The position numbers and the translations under genes are program-made. The notes beneath the pieces were generated by a model. It was not told where the DNA came from and searched no databases. It saw only the letters and a list, made by a program, of their open reading frames with translations. Below are positions 1-8,287 of a stretch of 64,000 nt of DNA, piece by piece; the stretch's first letter is position 1; each line of letters opens with the position of its first letter. The DNA comes from Rhodothermales bacterium (GTDB taxonomy: Bacteria > Bacteroidota > Rhodothermia > Rhodothermales > JAHQVL01): contig JAWKNW010000010.1 of the NCBI GenBank assembly GCA_041391505.1, forward strand, positions 1 to 64,000. Direction: 5' to 3'.

Positions 1-565
1 CCGAACACGGGCGTTTCTATCGGAAGTCACAGTGTTTTCGTCGCTAGTTCTTAACGAGCCGGTTGGTCACCAGCTTGTTGTCACCAGGGGGTGGACTCGG
101 CATCCGTTCGCCCTAGGTGGTGAAGCGAAATCGGCTGCGTGGGGATCGGGTGCAATCCCGTATGTGAAGACGCGTCGCCTGGAAACGACACGCTCTTTAT
201 CTCAAACACATGCGCACTGGCCGCTCGGAAGCAAGGGTAGATGCGAGCAAAAACCAGTCGCGCAGGCATAGGTAGCCATTTTACAAATAATTAGCAACCG
301 AATCTGCAACTTCGCAGGGCAATTATTGTCGCCCCGCCACAGTCCTGTCGCCAATCAGGCACAAAGCGCTTTTCCACCGGATGCCGTTCCATCGCGCATA
401 CGAGCGGAAAGAGGTAAACAGAATTTAGTTAAGCGGATGTTAAGTGCACACAATAAAACCGCTTCCGGAGCCCTGTAGCTCGCCCAGTCGTCAAAAGCGG
501 CACCTGAACGGTTAATACGGTATGACGAACCGCACCCTCCGGCACGGGAAAGCCGCGGGATGCCC
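1..565. other. No supported gene
   Basis: I see no convincing gene here. A 79-residue open frame starts at 32 but has no recognisable domain, no clear ribosome-binding site and low-complexity composition. The stretch around 120-200 contains a short self-complementary motif (cggg-tgcaa-tcccg) that superficially resembles part of a structured RNA, but I could not assemble a complete riboswitch, intron or tmRNA from it. Bases 430-560 are the downstream flank of the esterase gene on the minus strand. Confidence 0.5.
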
Positions 566-1459
566 CTAGAAGCCCATGAGCCGCAACCAGTCGGCGCAGC
601 GCGCCGGCCACGTGGCCAGGATGGGGTCGTTCGGCGCCAGGCCGAAGCCGTGGGGCCCCTTCGCGTAGACGTGCATCTCCGCCGGCACGCCGGCGCGACG
701 GAGCGCCTCGTAAAACGCCAGGCTGTTCTCGACCGGCACCGCGGTATCGGTGGTCGTGTGCATCAAAAAGGTGGGCGGTGTTTCCGCCGTAACCTGCCAC
801 TCGCTCGACATTTCCGCCACAAGCGCGGGATCGGGGTCCTCGCCGAGCAGGTTGCGCCGCGACCCCCGGTGCGTCATCGGCTCGATCATGGTGATGACCG
901 GGTACACGAGGATCATGAAGTCGGGGCGCGCGCTCTGGGTGTCGATGGCGTCGGTCTTGATCTCGTCGTCCCAGTCGAAGTGGACACCCGTGCTCGAGGC
1001 GAGGTGGCCGCCGGCCGAAAATCCGATGATGCCCACCTTCGCGGGATCGACCCCCCACTCGCCGGCCCGGGCGCGGACCGTCCGGATGGCGCGCTGCGCG
1101 TCGCGCAGCGGCGTCGGATGCGCATACCCGGGCGCGTGCCGGTACCGGACGACAAACGCCGCAATGCCGAGGCTGTTGAGCCACTCGGCCACCTGCCGGC
1201 CCTCGTGATCCACCGCCAGATGCCCGTAGCCGCCACCCGGCAGCACGACGACCCCCGTCCCGGTGCCGCCCCCCGCCGGCAGATAGACGGTCATCGACGG
1301 CTTGTCCGCCTCCGCGTCTCCGAGCGCACCCGGTGCCCCGTTAGCCCACAGATAGAAAAACGCGGTGGAGTCGGGCGATGCCGCCGCATCGCGATGCGAC
1401 ATGAAGAGGGCAACAGCCAGGATGATGACGGCATCCCACCGGATCGCGCAGTTTTTCAC
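566..1459 (-). CDS. Secreted alpha/beta hydrolase, acetylxylan-esterase-like
   Basis: 297 residues. A hydrophobic N-terminus (residues about 8-27, ending near AAAS) is a signal peptide, so the enzyme should be periplasmic. It shows the oxyanion motif PGGGYGHL at about 74-81, the nucleophile elbow GFSAGG at 146-151 (Ser148), a C-terminal acidic residue in DTAVPVENS and a His in GPHGFGL. This matches the BD-FAE/acetyl-esterase type alpha/beta hydrolases that deacetylate plant or algal polysaccharides. It is the last gene of the minus-strand uronate cluster, 66 bp beyond kdgK, which fits removal of acetyl groups from uronate-containing glycans (inference). Substrate cannot be told from sequence. 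Confidence 0.85.
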   Translation of the reverse strand: MKNCAIRWDAVIILAVALFMSHRDAAASPDSTAFFYLWANGAPGALGDAEADKPSMTVYLPAGGGTGTGVVVLPGGGYGHLAVDHEGRQVAEWLNSLGIAAFVVRYRHAPGYAHPTPLRDAQRAIRTVRARAGEWGVDPAKVGIIGFSAGGHLASSTGVHFDWDDEIKTDAIDTQSARPDFMILVYPVITMIEPMTHRGSRRNLLGEDPDPALVAEMSSEWQVTAETPPTFLMHTTTDTAVPVENSLAFYEALRRAGVPAEMHVYAKGPHGFGLAPNDPILATWPARCADWLRLMGF

Positions 1460-1483
1460 AACATCACCTCGTACGATTTTCAG

Positions 1484-1520
1484 GATACCTTAAACCTCGA
1501 ACCTTAATCCTAAAACCCTT
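1484..1520. repeat. AAACCTCGAACCTT heptad tract
   Basis: Short low-complexity tract built from 7-base words of the type AACCTCG/AACCTTA, lying between the esterase and kdgK. The same word family recurs at 8197-8287, 51640-51721 and inside the triple repeat at 62971-63419, always between genes. Confidence 0.6.
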
Positions 1521-1525
1521 CCCCC

Positions 1526-2557
1526 CTACCGCTCGACGCGCCCGGAGCCCGACCCCCTGGCCAGTTTCCTGACCTCGTCGGCGCTGACGAGATTAAAATC
1601 GCCCGGGATGGTCTGTTTCAGACAGGACGCCGCGACAGCGAACTCGAGCGCGTCGCGGGTATCCGACTCCGTCAGCAGCCCGTAGATCAGGCCGCTCGCA
1701 AAACTGTCGCCCCCGCCGACGCGGTCGACGATCTGGATATCGTACCGCTTGGAGCGCTGGGGCGTCTTGCAGTCCCGGTCGTCGAGCATCATCGCGCTCC
1801 ATCCGTTGTGAGACGCCGAGAAGCTCTCGCGCAGGGTGATGGCCACGGTGCTGAAGCCGTAGGTATCCTTGAGCGTCCTGGCGACGCGCTCGTAGCCGGC
1901 CTCGTCGATCGCGCCGGCTTCCACGTCCGTATGCCCTGCCTTGAGCCCGAGGCTGCGTTCCGCATCTTCCTCGTTCGCGATGCAGACGTCGACATAATCC
2001 ATCAGCGGCACCATCACGGCCTGCGCCTCCTCCGTCGTCCACAGCTTGGCGCGGAAGTTCAGGTCGCAGCTGATCGTCACCCCGGCCGCGCGGGCCGCCT
2101 TGCAGGCGGCGACGATGCACGCCTGGGCTTTTTTGCCCAGCGCCGGCGTGATGCCCGTCCAGTGAAACCAGCGGGCGCCGGCAAACACGCGGTCCCAATC
2201 CACCTCCCCCGGCTCCATCTCGCTCACGGCCGAATGCGCCCGGTCGTAGATGACTTTCGACGGGCGCTGGCTGGCGCCGGTCTCCAGAAAATAGACGCCC
2301 ACCCGCTCGCCGCCGCGGACGATAAAATCGTCCTTCACGCCGAACCGGCGCAGGTGGTTCACCGCCGACTGCCCGATCTCGTGCTTCGGCAGTTTGGTGA
2401 CGTAGTAGCTCTCCAGCCCGAAGCCGGCGAGCGCGGCGGAGACGTTCGCTTCGCCCCCGCCGTACACGGCCTCAAAGGTGTCCGCCTGCACGAACCGGGT
2501 GAACCCCGGTGTGGTGAGACGGAGCATGATTTCTCCAAAGGTGACGACTTTCATCAC
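1526..2557 (-). CDS. kdgK: 2-keto-3-deoxygluconate kinase (PfkB family)
   Basis: 343 residues, usual length for the family. It phosphorylates 2-keto-3-deoxygluconate to KDPG in the cytoplasm. The N-terminus (VVTFGEIMLRL, then VYGGGEANVSAALAGFG) is the sugar-binding start of PfkB kinases, and the ATP-site signature GGGDSFASG lies at 281-289 with the catalytic base Asp284. The start is a tandem ATG ATG, so initiation one codon later is possible. It lies 33 bp downstream of the KDPG aldolase gene in the same direction; kinase and aldolase form the classic lower Entner-Doudoroff branch for uronates. A close alternative would be another PfkB sugar kinase, but the context makes KDG by far the most likely substrate. 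Confidence 0.93.
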   Translation of the reverse strand: MMKVVTFGEIMLRLTTPGFTRFVQADTFEAVYGGGEANVSAALAGFGLESYYVTKLPKHEIGQSAVNHLRRFGVKDDFIVRGGERVGVYFLETGASQRPSKVIYDRAHSAVSEMEPGEVDWDRVFAGARWFHWTGITPALGKKAQACIVAACKAARAAGVTISCDLNFRAKLWTTEEAQAVMVPLMDYVDVCIANEEDAERSLGLKAGHTDVEAGAIDEAGYERVARTLKDTYGFSTVAITLRESFSASHNGWSAMMLDDRDCKTPQRSKRYDIQIVDRVGGGDSFASGLIYGLLTESDTRDALEFAVAASCLKQTIPGDFNLVSADEVRKLARGSGSGRVER

Positions 2558-2590
2558 GGGTTACGGGTTACGGGTTGCAGGTTGCGGGCT
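2558..2590. repeat. GGTTACG/GGTTGCA heptad tract
   Basis: The 33-bp gap between eda and kdgK is almost entirely made of the 7-base words GGGTTAC and GGTTGCA/GGTTGCG. Related words occur at 61687-61735 and, in the opposite orientation, at 63740-63775. Confidence 0.6.
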
Positions 2591-3235
2591 TCAGGAGCGG
2601 GCGCGGGCGATGGTGTCCAGCAGGACCCTGGCGTTTTCCGTCAGCACGGCGTAACGGCCTTCGGCGATGGCCTTGGTGTCCAGCAGGGCGCTCCCGATGC
2701 CGACGGCGCAAGCGCCGGCCTTCAGCCAGTCGCCGGCGTTCGTCAGCGTCACGCCGCCGGTGGGCATGAGCTGGAGATGCGGCATCGGGGCCTTGACGGC
2801 CTTAAAAAACGGCATTCCGAGGACGTCCGCCGGAAACACCTTCACGACGTCCGCGCCGGCCTCGTGGGCGGCGAGGATCTCCGTGGGCGTAAAACACCCC
2901 GGCATCGCAGGCAGATCGTACCGGTGGGCGGTCTCGACGATCTCCGGCTTGAACACCGGGCAAACGACGTAGCGCGCGCCGGCGTTGATCGCCATCCGCG
3001 CCGTCATCGCATCCAGGACGGAGCCGACGCCGAGCACAATCTCGTCCCCCATCGCGCGGGCGGTCGACTCGATGATTTCGAGGGCGCGCGGCACGGTCAT
3101 CGTCACTTCGATGGCCGACATCCCGCCCTCCTTGAGGGCTTCGATGATATACTTCAACCGGTCCGGGTTGTCGGCGCGAACGACGGCGACAGCGCCTTCG
3201 GCCACGATGCGTTGTACGATAGCAGAACGAGACAT
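2591..3235 (-). CDS. eda: KDPG/KHG aldolase
   Basis: 214 residues, typical for the trimeric class I aldolase. It cleaves KDPG to pyruvate and glyceraldehyde 3-phosphate. The Schiff-base lysine is Lys132 in VVKVFPAD, the catalytic Glu43 is in IEVTMT, and the phosphate-binding MPTGGV segment is present. It precedes kdgK in the same operon. Upstream there is no gene for about 470 bp, only the large inverted repeat array, so the eda-kdgK-esterase part may have its own promoter or be separated from uxaB by an acquired repeat (inference). Confidence 0.94.
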   Translation of the reverse strand: MSRSAIVQRIVAEGAVAVVRADNPDRLKYIIEALKEGGMSAIEVTMTVPRALEIIESTARAMGDEIVLGVGSVLDAMTARMAINAGARYVVCPVFKPEIVETAHRYDLPAMPGCFTPTEILAAHEAGADVVKVFPADVLGMPFFKAVKAPMPHLQLMPTGGVTLTNAGDWLKAGACAVGIGSALLDTKAIAEGRYAVLTENARVLLDTIARARS

Positions 3236-3288
3236 GGGGCGTTAGTGCAAATTGTAAAATGAAAAAGGCAAAATACGCTGTATTTCGA

Positions 3289-3690
3289 TCAAGACCATGG
3301 CCGTCGGCCGGGTTTGGTGACCGTTATATGAGCCGTAGGTCGGGTTTGGTGACCGTCATGTGAGCCGTAGGTCGGGTTAGGTGACCGTCGCGTGAGCGCA
3401 GTAGGTCGGGTTAGGTGACCGTCGCGTGAGCGCAGTAGGTCGGGTGGTGACCGTCGCGTGAGCGCGGCGAACCCGACGGTCACCGTTGACATCCCATAAC
3501 CCGACGGTCACCGTAACCCGGCATCCCCACATAACCCGACGGTCACCGTAACCCGACATCCCACATAACCCGACGGTCACCGTAACCCGACATCCCCACA
3601 TAACCCGACGGTCACCGTAACCCGACATCCCCACATAACCCGGCGTTCACCGTAACCCGACACCCCCACATAACCCAATGGCGCAACCCC
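3289..3690. repeat. Head-to-head inverted tandem repeat array
   Basis: About 400 bp of short tandem repeats that switch orientation near 3468-3480. The left half has units of 32-34 bp with the words GTAGGTCGGGTTAGGTGACC and GTCGCGTGAGC; the right half has 35-bp units (3497-3675, nearly perfect at 3601, 3636 and 3671) with TAACCCGACGGTCACCGTAA. The two halves are complementary, so a transcript could fold into one long hairpin. There are no unique spacers, so this is not a CRISPR. It sits inside the uronate cluster between uxaB and eda. The words GTCGGGTTA/TAACCCGAC are also the arms of the hairpin at 60957-60997. Confidence 0.9.
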
Positions 3691-3706
3691 ACACCACGAA
3701 CCCGAA

Positions 3707-5218
3707 TCACGCCAGCGATTCCATAACCGCGCGCGGACCAACCTCCTCGATCTTAACGAGAAATCCGGCGACCGTCTCGGAAAAGCCGGCGAATTGATTC
3801 AAGTCCATCCCCCAGAACGCGTCGTGGCCGGCGACGCGGCGCACGAGCGCCTCCAGATCGCCGGCATCCTGCCAGAGCGCATGGAAGTAGCCGGCCTGGG
3901 CGTCGTTGATCGGGTAGTCCGACCCGTTGCGCGTTCCGTACCGGGTGCCGTCCCGCTCTCCTGTGGCCCGCATGAAAAGCAGGTAGGCCGCAAACCCGAA
4001 GCAGATCCGCCGGGGGAGCGCCCCGCGCTTCTCGTAGTAGCGTTGTAGCGAGGGCACAAGCCGCATCCGCCATTTGGACGTCGACTGGAACGTGATGTCG
4101 ATCAGCTGGTGGCGGAGGTACGGATTGCTGAACCGGTCGATGACGTCGCGCGCAAACGCGTCGCCCCCGTCCACGTCGAGGCTCGGGACGATTTCTTCCA
4201 TCATGACGTCGTGCACGAAGCCGCGAACCACGGGGTCGTCCATCATCTCCACGACGGTCGAGAAGCCGGCCAGAAACGCCGCCGGCACGCTGACGGTATG
4301 CCCGCCATTCAGGATGCGCACCTTGCGCTCCCGAAACGGGGTGATGTCGTCGGTGAGGACGACGCCCGGATCGGCGGCGGCAAACCGAAGGCGGGGTCGC
4401 GCCTCTGCCGGCGCCTCGATGGCCCAGAGCCGATACACCTCGGCGCTGGTGAGCATGGCATCCCGATATCCCAGGCGCGCCTCCACCTCCCCGTGCGCGG
4501 CCCCGCGAGGGATGCCGGGCGCGATCCGATCCACCAGCGTATTGCAAAACGGCACGGCCCGTTCGACCCAGTCCGCAAAACTCGTCCCGAGCCCCCACCG
4601 CTCCGCCAGTTGCAGCACGATGGCCTTGAGCGTGGCGCCATTCTGCTCGATCAGCTCGCACGGCAGCACGACGAGGCCCCGGTCACGGTCGAAGTCGAAT
4701 GCACGGCCGCGTTCGTACAAAAATGCGGTGAGTTTTCCCGGGAAGGAGCGGGGAGCCATGGGGCCAGGTCGGTCGTCGGGGTCGAACACGATGCCTACTT
4801 CCGTCGTGTTCGATATCACGAGGTCGAGCGCCGGATTGTGGGCGCACGCCAGCACATCCACCCAGTGTTCGGAGGCCGACAGCGCGCGGCTGATGGACGA
4901 GACGACGGTAAACGTCTCGACCGGCCGGCCGTCCTGCAGCCCCTGCACCCGCAGGGTATAGAGCCCGCCCTGTTCGCCGAGCGTCTCCGAGCGGCCGCTG
5001 GGCGTGGTGCCCACCATGACAACCCGCCCGTCATACTGGCCGCTCCGGTTCGCCGCGTCGATAAAATAGTCGGCGAAGGCGCGCAAAAAACTGCCCGTCC
5101 CGAATTGCAGGACGCGTTCCGGCAGCGCCAGCAGCGCCGGCGGCGGAATCAGCAGGTACTGCCGATCCCCAAAGGCTGGGTCGGACAACAGGCGGGGGGT
5201 CAGTACAGGTAACTCCAT
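3707..5218 (-). CDS. uxaB: Tagaturonate/fructuronate reductase, mannitol dehydrogenase family
   Basis: 503 residues from the ATG at 5218; the open frame runs further upstream but that part lies inside dctM and reads as nonsense. The enzyme reduces the keto-uronate made by UxaC with NADH. The N-terminus VLQFGTGSFLRAFADYFID is the Rossmann-type start seen in altronate oxidoreductase rather than in mannitol dehydrogenase, and the lysine-containing segment RERKVRILNGGHT is the conserved catalytic region of the long-chain polyol dehydrogenases. It starts 2 bp after the dctM stop, so the two are translated together. Whether tagaturonate or fructuronate is preferred cannot be decided; UxaB is favoured by the similarity of the first 60 residues. 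Confidence 0.85.
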   Translation of the reverse strand: MELPVLTPRLLSDPAFGDRQYLLIPPPALLALPERVLQFGTGSFLRAFADYFIDAANRSGQYDGRVVMVGTTPSGRSETLGEQGGLYTLRVQGLQDGRPVETFTVVSSISRALSASEHWVDVLACAHNPALDLVISNTTEVGIVFDPDDRPGPMAPRSFPGKLTAFLYERGRAFDFDRDRGLVVLPCELIEQNGATLKAIVLQLAERWGLGTSFADWVERAVPFCNTLVDRIAPGIPRGAAHGEVEARLGYRDAMLTSAEVYRLWAIEAPAEARPRLRFAAADPGVVLTDDITPFRERKVRILNGGHTVSVPAAFLAGFSTVVEMMDDPVVRGFVHDVMMEEIVPSLDVDGGDAFARDVIDRFSNPYLRHQLIDITFQSTSKWRMRLVPSLQRYYEKRGALPRRICFGFAAYLLFMRATGERDGTRYGTRNGSDYPINDAQAGYFHALWQDAGDLEALVRRVAGHDAFWGMDLNQFAGFSETVAGFLVKIEEVGPRAVMESLA

Positions 5219-5220
5219 GA

Positions 5221-6516
5221 TCAGAATCCAAACAGCGAGGGCAACCAGAGGCTGATCGCCGGAATGTACGTCACGAGCAGCAGGGCCACGACCATGGCGA
5301 CGAACATGGGCAGCAACGGCCTGATCACCTTTGCGATCGTCGTCTGCGCCACGCCGACGCCCACGAACAGCACGCTGCCCACGGGCGGGGTGCAGAGGCC
5401 CACGCAGAGGTTGAGCACCATGATGATCCCGAAGTGGATGGGGTCGATCCCGATACGGGTGGCGATGGGCAGGAATATCGGCGTAAAGATGAGCACGGCC
5501 GGCGTCATGTCCATGAAGGTGCCCACCGCCAGCAAGATCATATTGATGATCAGGAGGATGATCACCGGGTTGTCGGTCAGGGCGACCAGCGAGGCCGTCA
5601 CATTCTGGGGGATGTTTTCGAACGCCATGATCCACGACATCCCGATCGACGTCCCGATGAGCAGCATCACGATGCCCGTCGTCGCGGCGCTATCCACAAA
5701 GATCTTTGGGAGATCGGACACGCTGATTTCCCGATACGCGAAGCCCAGCACGAGGGCGTAGAGCACCGCGACCGCCGCCGCTTCCGTGGCCGTGAACACG
5801 CCGCCGATGATGCCGCCGATGACGACCACGATGAGCAGCAGACTGGGCAGGGCTTCCCACAACTTGCGGAACACCATCGCGATGGGCGTGCGCTCGGAGA
5901 CCGGGTATTTCTTGCGGACCGCAAACACGGCCGCGACGAGCATCAGCCCGAGCCCCACCAGGATGCCCGGCAGGTAGCCGGCCAGAAACAGCGCCGCGAT
6001 CGACACCCCGCCGCTCGCCAGCGAGTAGACGATGAGCACGTTGCTCGGCGGAATCAGCAAGCCGGTTGTGGCCGATGTGATGTTGATCGCCGCGCTGAAT
6101 TCACGATCGTAGCCCTCCTCCTCCATCCGGGGCCCCAGCACCCCACCGATGGCCGACACCGCCGCCACGGCCGATCCGGAGATGGCCCCGAACAGCATGG
6201 CGGCAACGATATTGACGTGCGCGAGTCCGCCCGGCAGCGTACCGAGGAGCGCCTTGGCAAAATCGATCAGCCGGCGCGCCAGACCGCCCCGGTTCATGAG
6301 CTGGCCGGCGAGGACAAAAAACGGAATCGCCAGCAGCGCGAAGCTGTTCAGCCCCGTCGCCATGCGCTGCGCCATCGTCGTGAGCGAGGGATCGGTCTGG
6401 ATCGCCATCAGCATCGTGGCGACCGTCGACAGCCCGATCGAGTAGGCGATCGGCACGCCGAGCCCCAGCAGGATCACAAACGTGAGCGACAGCACGAGCA
6501 CTTCCGTCCATTCCAT
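5221..6516 (-). CDS. dctM: TRAP transporter large permease subunit
   Basis: 431 residues, the normal length for DctM, with about 12 hydrophobic segments spread over the whole protein and conserved features such as LLAIPFFVLAGQLMN (about 80-95) and the glycine-rich LIPPSNVLIVYSLASGG segment. It forms the Na+-driven permease with DctQ and receives ligand from DctP. It lies 7 bp from dctQ upstream and 2 bp from uxaB downstream, so it is part of one transcript whose enzymes indicate a hexuronate as the transported ligand (inference from context). Confidence 0.95.
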   Translation of the reverse strand: MEWTEVLVLSLTFVILLGLGVPIAYSIGLSTVATMLMAIQTDPSLTTMAQRMATGLNSFALLAIPFFVLAGQLMNRGGLARRLIDFAKALLGTLPGGLAHVNIVAAMLFGAISGSAVAAVSAIGGVLGPRMEEEGYDREFSAAINITSATTGLLIPPSNVLIVYSLASGGVSIAALFLAGYLPGILVGLGLMLVAAVFAVRKKYPVSERTPIAMVFRKLWEALPSLLLIVVVIGGIIGGVFTATEAAAVAVLYALVLGFAYREISVSDLPKIFVDSAATTGIVMLLIGTSIGMSWIMAFENIPQNVTASLVALTDNPVIILLIINMILLAVGTFMDMTPAVLIFTPIFLPIATRIGIDPIHFGIIMVLNLCVGLCTPPVGSVLFVGVGVAQTTIAKVIRPLLPMFVAMVVALLLVTYIPAISLWLPSLFGF

Positions 6517-6523
6517 GGCGGTT

Positions 6524-7057
6524 TCAGTCTACGTTCAGGGATGACGGATCCACGGCCGACTCCGGCGCCAGCGGCGGCTTGCCCGACAGCGCGCGGAAGG
6601 TGTCCACCAGCGCGAGCACGGTATAAAAGGCGATGAGCAGCCCGCTCAGCGGGAGCACGAGGTAGATGTAGCCGAGGGGCATCGGCAGCGCGGCCGCCAT
6701 CTGCCCCAGAAAGAGGGTCACCCACACCAGCCGTGCGCCGCCGTAGATCATGACGGCGACCACGAACAGGAGCACCAGGCTGTAAATGAGCACGTCCAGG
6801 TACAGCCGCGAGGCGCCTTTCAACTTCGTGGGCAGCAGATCCACCGCGAGATGCATGTGCCGGCCCGACGCGTAGGCCGCCCCCAGCAACCCCACCCAGA
6901 TCAGCAGAAACCGGGCGAGCTCCTCCGTGAACGAACTGGGCGCCCCGAGCACGTAGCGCGAAAACACCTGCCAGAGCACATCGACGACCAGGAGGCCCAG
7001 CAGGGCGACGAGGAGGCCGGCGAGCACCCGGTCTATGGCGAGTTTGAGTTTCTGCAT
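6524..7057 (-). CDS. dctQ: TRAP transporter small permease subunit
   Basis: 177 residues from the ATG at 7057, which gives the usual start MQKLKLAIDRVLAGLL. The frame stays open upstream but only through the hairpin repeat at 7078-7168, so the longer version is rejected. Four transmembrane segments (about 10-30, 45-65, 85-110, 125-150) and the SSFTEELARFLLIW segment are characteristic of DctQ. It anchors DctM in the inner membrane. Order dctP-dctQ-dctM is the standard TRAP arrangement. Confidence 0.92.
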   Translation of the reverse strand: MQKLKLAIDRVLAGLLVALLGLLVVDVLWQVFSRYVLGAPSSFTEELARFLLIWVGLLGAAYASGRHMHLAVDLLPTKLKGASRLYLDVLIYSLVLLFVVAVMIYGGARLVWVTLFLGQMAAALPMPLGYIYLVLPLSGLLIAFYTVLALVDTFRALSGKPPLAPESAVDPSSLNVD

Positions 7058-7077
7058 GGTGCGTGGGTGGGTATGGG

Positions 7078-7168
7078 GGTGTGGGAGTACGGGGGTGTGG
7101 AGATGTGGGGGGTGAGAGTAGAGGTACCTTTTTACTCCCAAACTCCCATACTCTAATACTCCCACACC
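7078..7168. repeat. Hairpin element with GGTGTGGGAGTA arms
   Basis: A 91-bp G-rich then C-rich element whose ends GGTGTGGGAGTA (7078-7089) and TACTCCCACACC (7157-7168) are perfect inverted repeats. The inner parts are imperfectly complementary. It occupies the gap between dctP and dctQ, where a hairpin could set the ratio of the abundant binding protein to the permease (inference). The interior words CCCATACTCCCA also occur in the elements at 28814-28914 and 57125-57241. Confidence 0.75.
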
Positions 7169-7172
7169 GCTA

Positions 7173-8159
7173 TCACGGCGTGGCCTGGATGCGTTTAATG
7201 AGATCGTAGACGACGGGCTCCTGCCGGAACGATTCGTAGATCGGCTGCACGGATTCCACGAACGGCGCCTTGTCGGGCCGGATGATTTCGACGCCGTTTT
7301 TGGCCAGCTCGGCCAGGGCCTCGTCGCTGGCTTCCTGCCAGAGCTTTTTCTGGTACTGCGCCGATTCGTCGGCCGCCGCCTGGAGCCAGGCCTGCTCCTG
7401 CGGCGTGAGCGTCTCCCAGACGATCGTGCTGATCAGCAGCACATCGGGGATGGTGGTGTGCTCATCGAGCGAATAATACTTGCAGACCTCGTAGTGGCGG
7501 GCGGTGAAAAACGAGGGGGGATTGTTCTCGGCGCCGTCGACGACGCCTTGCTGCAGGGCGGTGTAGAGCTCCCCCCACGAGATGGGCGTGGCCGATCCGC
7601 CCATGGCGTTCACCATGTCGACCTGCGTCTTGCTTTCGAGCGTGCGCACCTTCAGGCCGGCCAGATCCGCCGGCGACGCGATGGCGCGCGGCTTGGTGTA
7701 GAAGCTACGGCTGCCGGCGTCGTAGTAGGCGAGTCCGCGGAGCCAGTACGTCTGGCTCGCCAGCAGCAGCTCCTTGCCAATCTCGCCCTCCAGGACGCGG
7801 AAGTGGTGGTCCCGGTCGCGAAACAGATAGGGCACACTGAAGGCCTTGTATTCGGGGGCAAAACTCTCCAGCACCGCCGCGGTCACCTTCGTCATGCCGA
7901 GGCTCCCGAGCTGCAGGAGTTCGAGCAGTTCGCGTTCGGTGCCGAGCTGCTGGCTCGGGTAGATGTCGATGCGCATCTTGCCGTCCGACAGCGCGGCCAC
8001 CCGTTCCGCCATGAACTCCATCCCCTTGTGGACGGGATGCGAGGGATCGAGCCCGTGCCCCAGCTTGACCACCGTGACATCGCTCTGGACCCCGCATCCG
8101 AGCAGACCGGCGAACAGAAAAAAGAGCAGCAGGCGTGGCACGAGGAGCGCGCGTGGCAT
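7173..8159 (-). CDS. dctP: TRAP transporter solute-binding lipoprotein
   Basis: 328 residues. The N-terminus is a lipoprotein signal with cleavage before Cys22 (FAGLLGC). The body matches DctP: VVKLGHGLDPSHPVHKGM near the start, then SDGKMRIDIYPSQQLGTE, and the segment LKVRTLES with an Arg that normally binds a carboxylate group. It captures an organic acid, here most likely a hexuronate, in the periplasm. It follows uxaC by about 130 bp of low-complexity sequence and precedes dctQ. Confidence 0.94.
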   Translation of the reverse strand: MPRALLVPRLLLFFLFAGLLGCGVQSDVTVVKLGHGLDPSHPVHKGMEFMAERVAALSDGKMRIDIYPSQQLGTERELLELLQLGSLGMTKVTAAVLESFAPEYKAFSVPYLFRDRDHHFRVLEGEIGKELLLASQTYWLRGLAYYDAGSRSFYTKPRAIASPADLAGLKVRTLESKTQVDMVNAMGGSATPISWGELYTALQQGVVDGAENNPPSFFTARHYEVCKYYSLDEHTTIPDVLLISTIVWETLTPQEQAWLQAAADESAQYQKKLWQEASDEALAELAKNGVEIIRPDKAPFVESVQPIYESFRQEPVVYDLIKRIQATP

Positions 8160-8196
8160 CGTGTCGAGGTGGGATGATGGGTTGGGGCTGAAGTTT

Positions 8197-8287
8197 AATC
8201 GTTTAAGGGGTAAGGTTCAATGTTCGAGGCGCTCTTAAGCTAAGTTCCGTCTCCCGAGCCTTGAACCTTGACCCCCAAACCTTGAAC
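8197..8287. repeat. TTGAACC heptad tract, inverted
   Basis: Low-complexity spacer between uxaC and dctP. The left part contains GTTTAAGGGGTAAGGTTCAA and the right part ends in CCTTGAACCTTGACCCCCAA, so the tract is loosely self-complementary. It belongs to the same AACCTTG word family as 1484-1520, 51640-51721 and 62971-63419. Confidence 0.6.

Noticed and set aside
120..200. Possible riboswitch or intron remnant around cgggtgcaatcccg
   Set aside because: Only a 4-bp stem and a GGTGCAATCC-like word; the other conserved elements of cobalamin riboswitches, group II introns or tmRNA are absent.
32..271. 79-residue open frame at the window start
   Set aside because: No ribosome-binding site, no domain and composition unlike the real genes.
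3289..3690. CRISPR array
   Set aside because: Repeats are contiguous without unique spacers and change orientation in the middle; no cas genes nearby.
5219..5635. N-terminal extension of the uxaB-like gene
   Set aside because: The extra residues are an antisense-like reading of dctM with histidine- and arginine-rich nonsense; ATG 5218 gives the family start.
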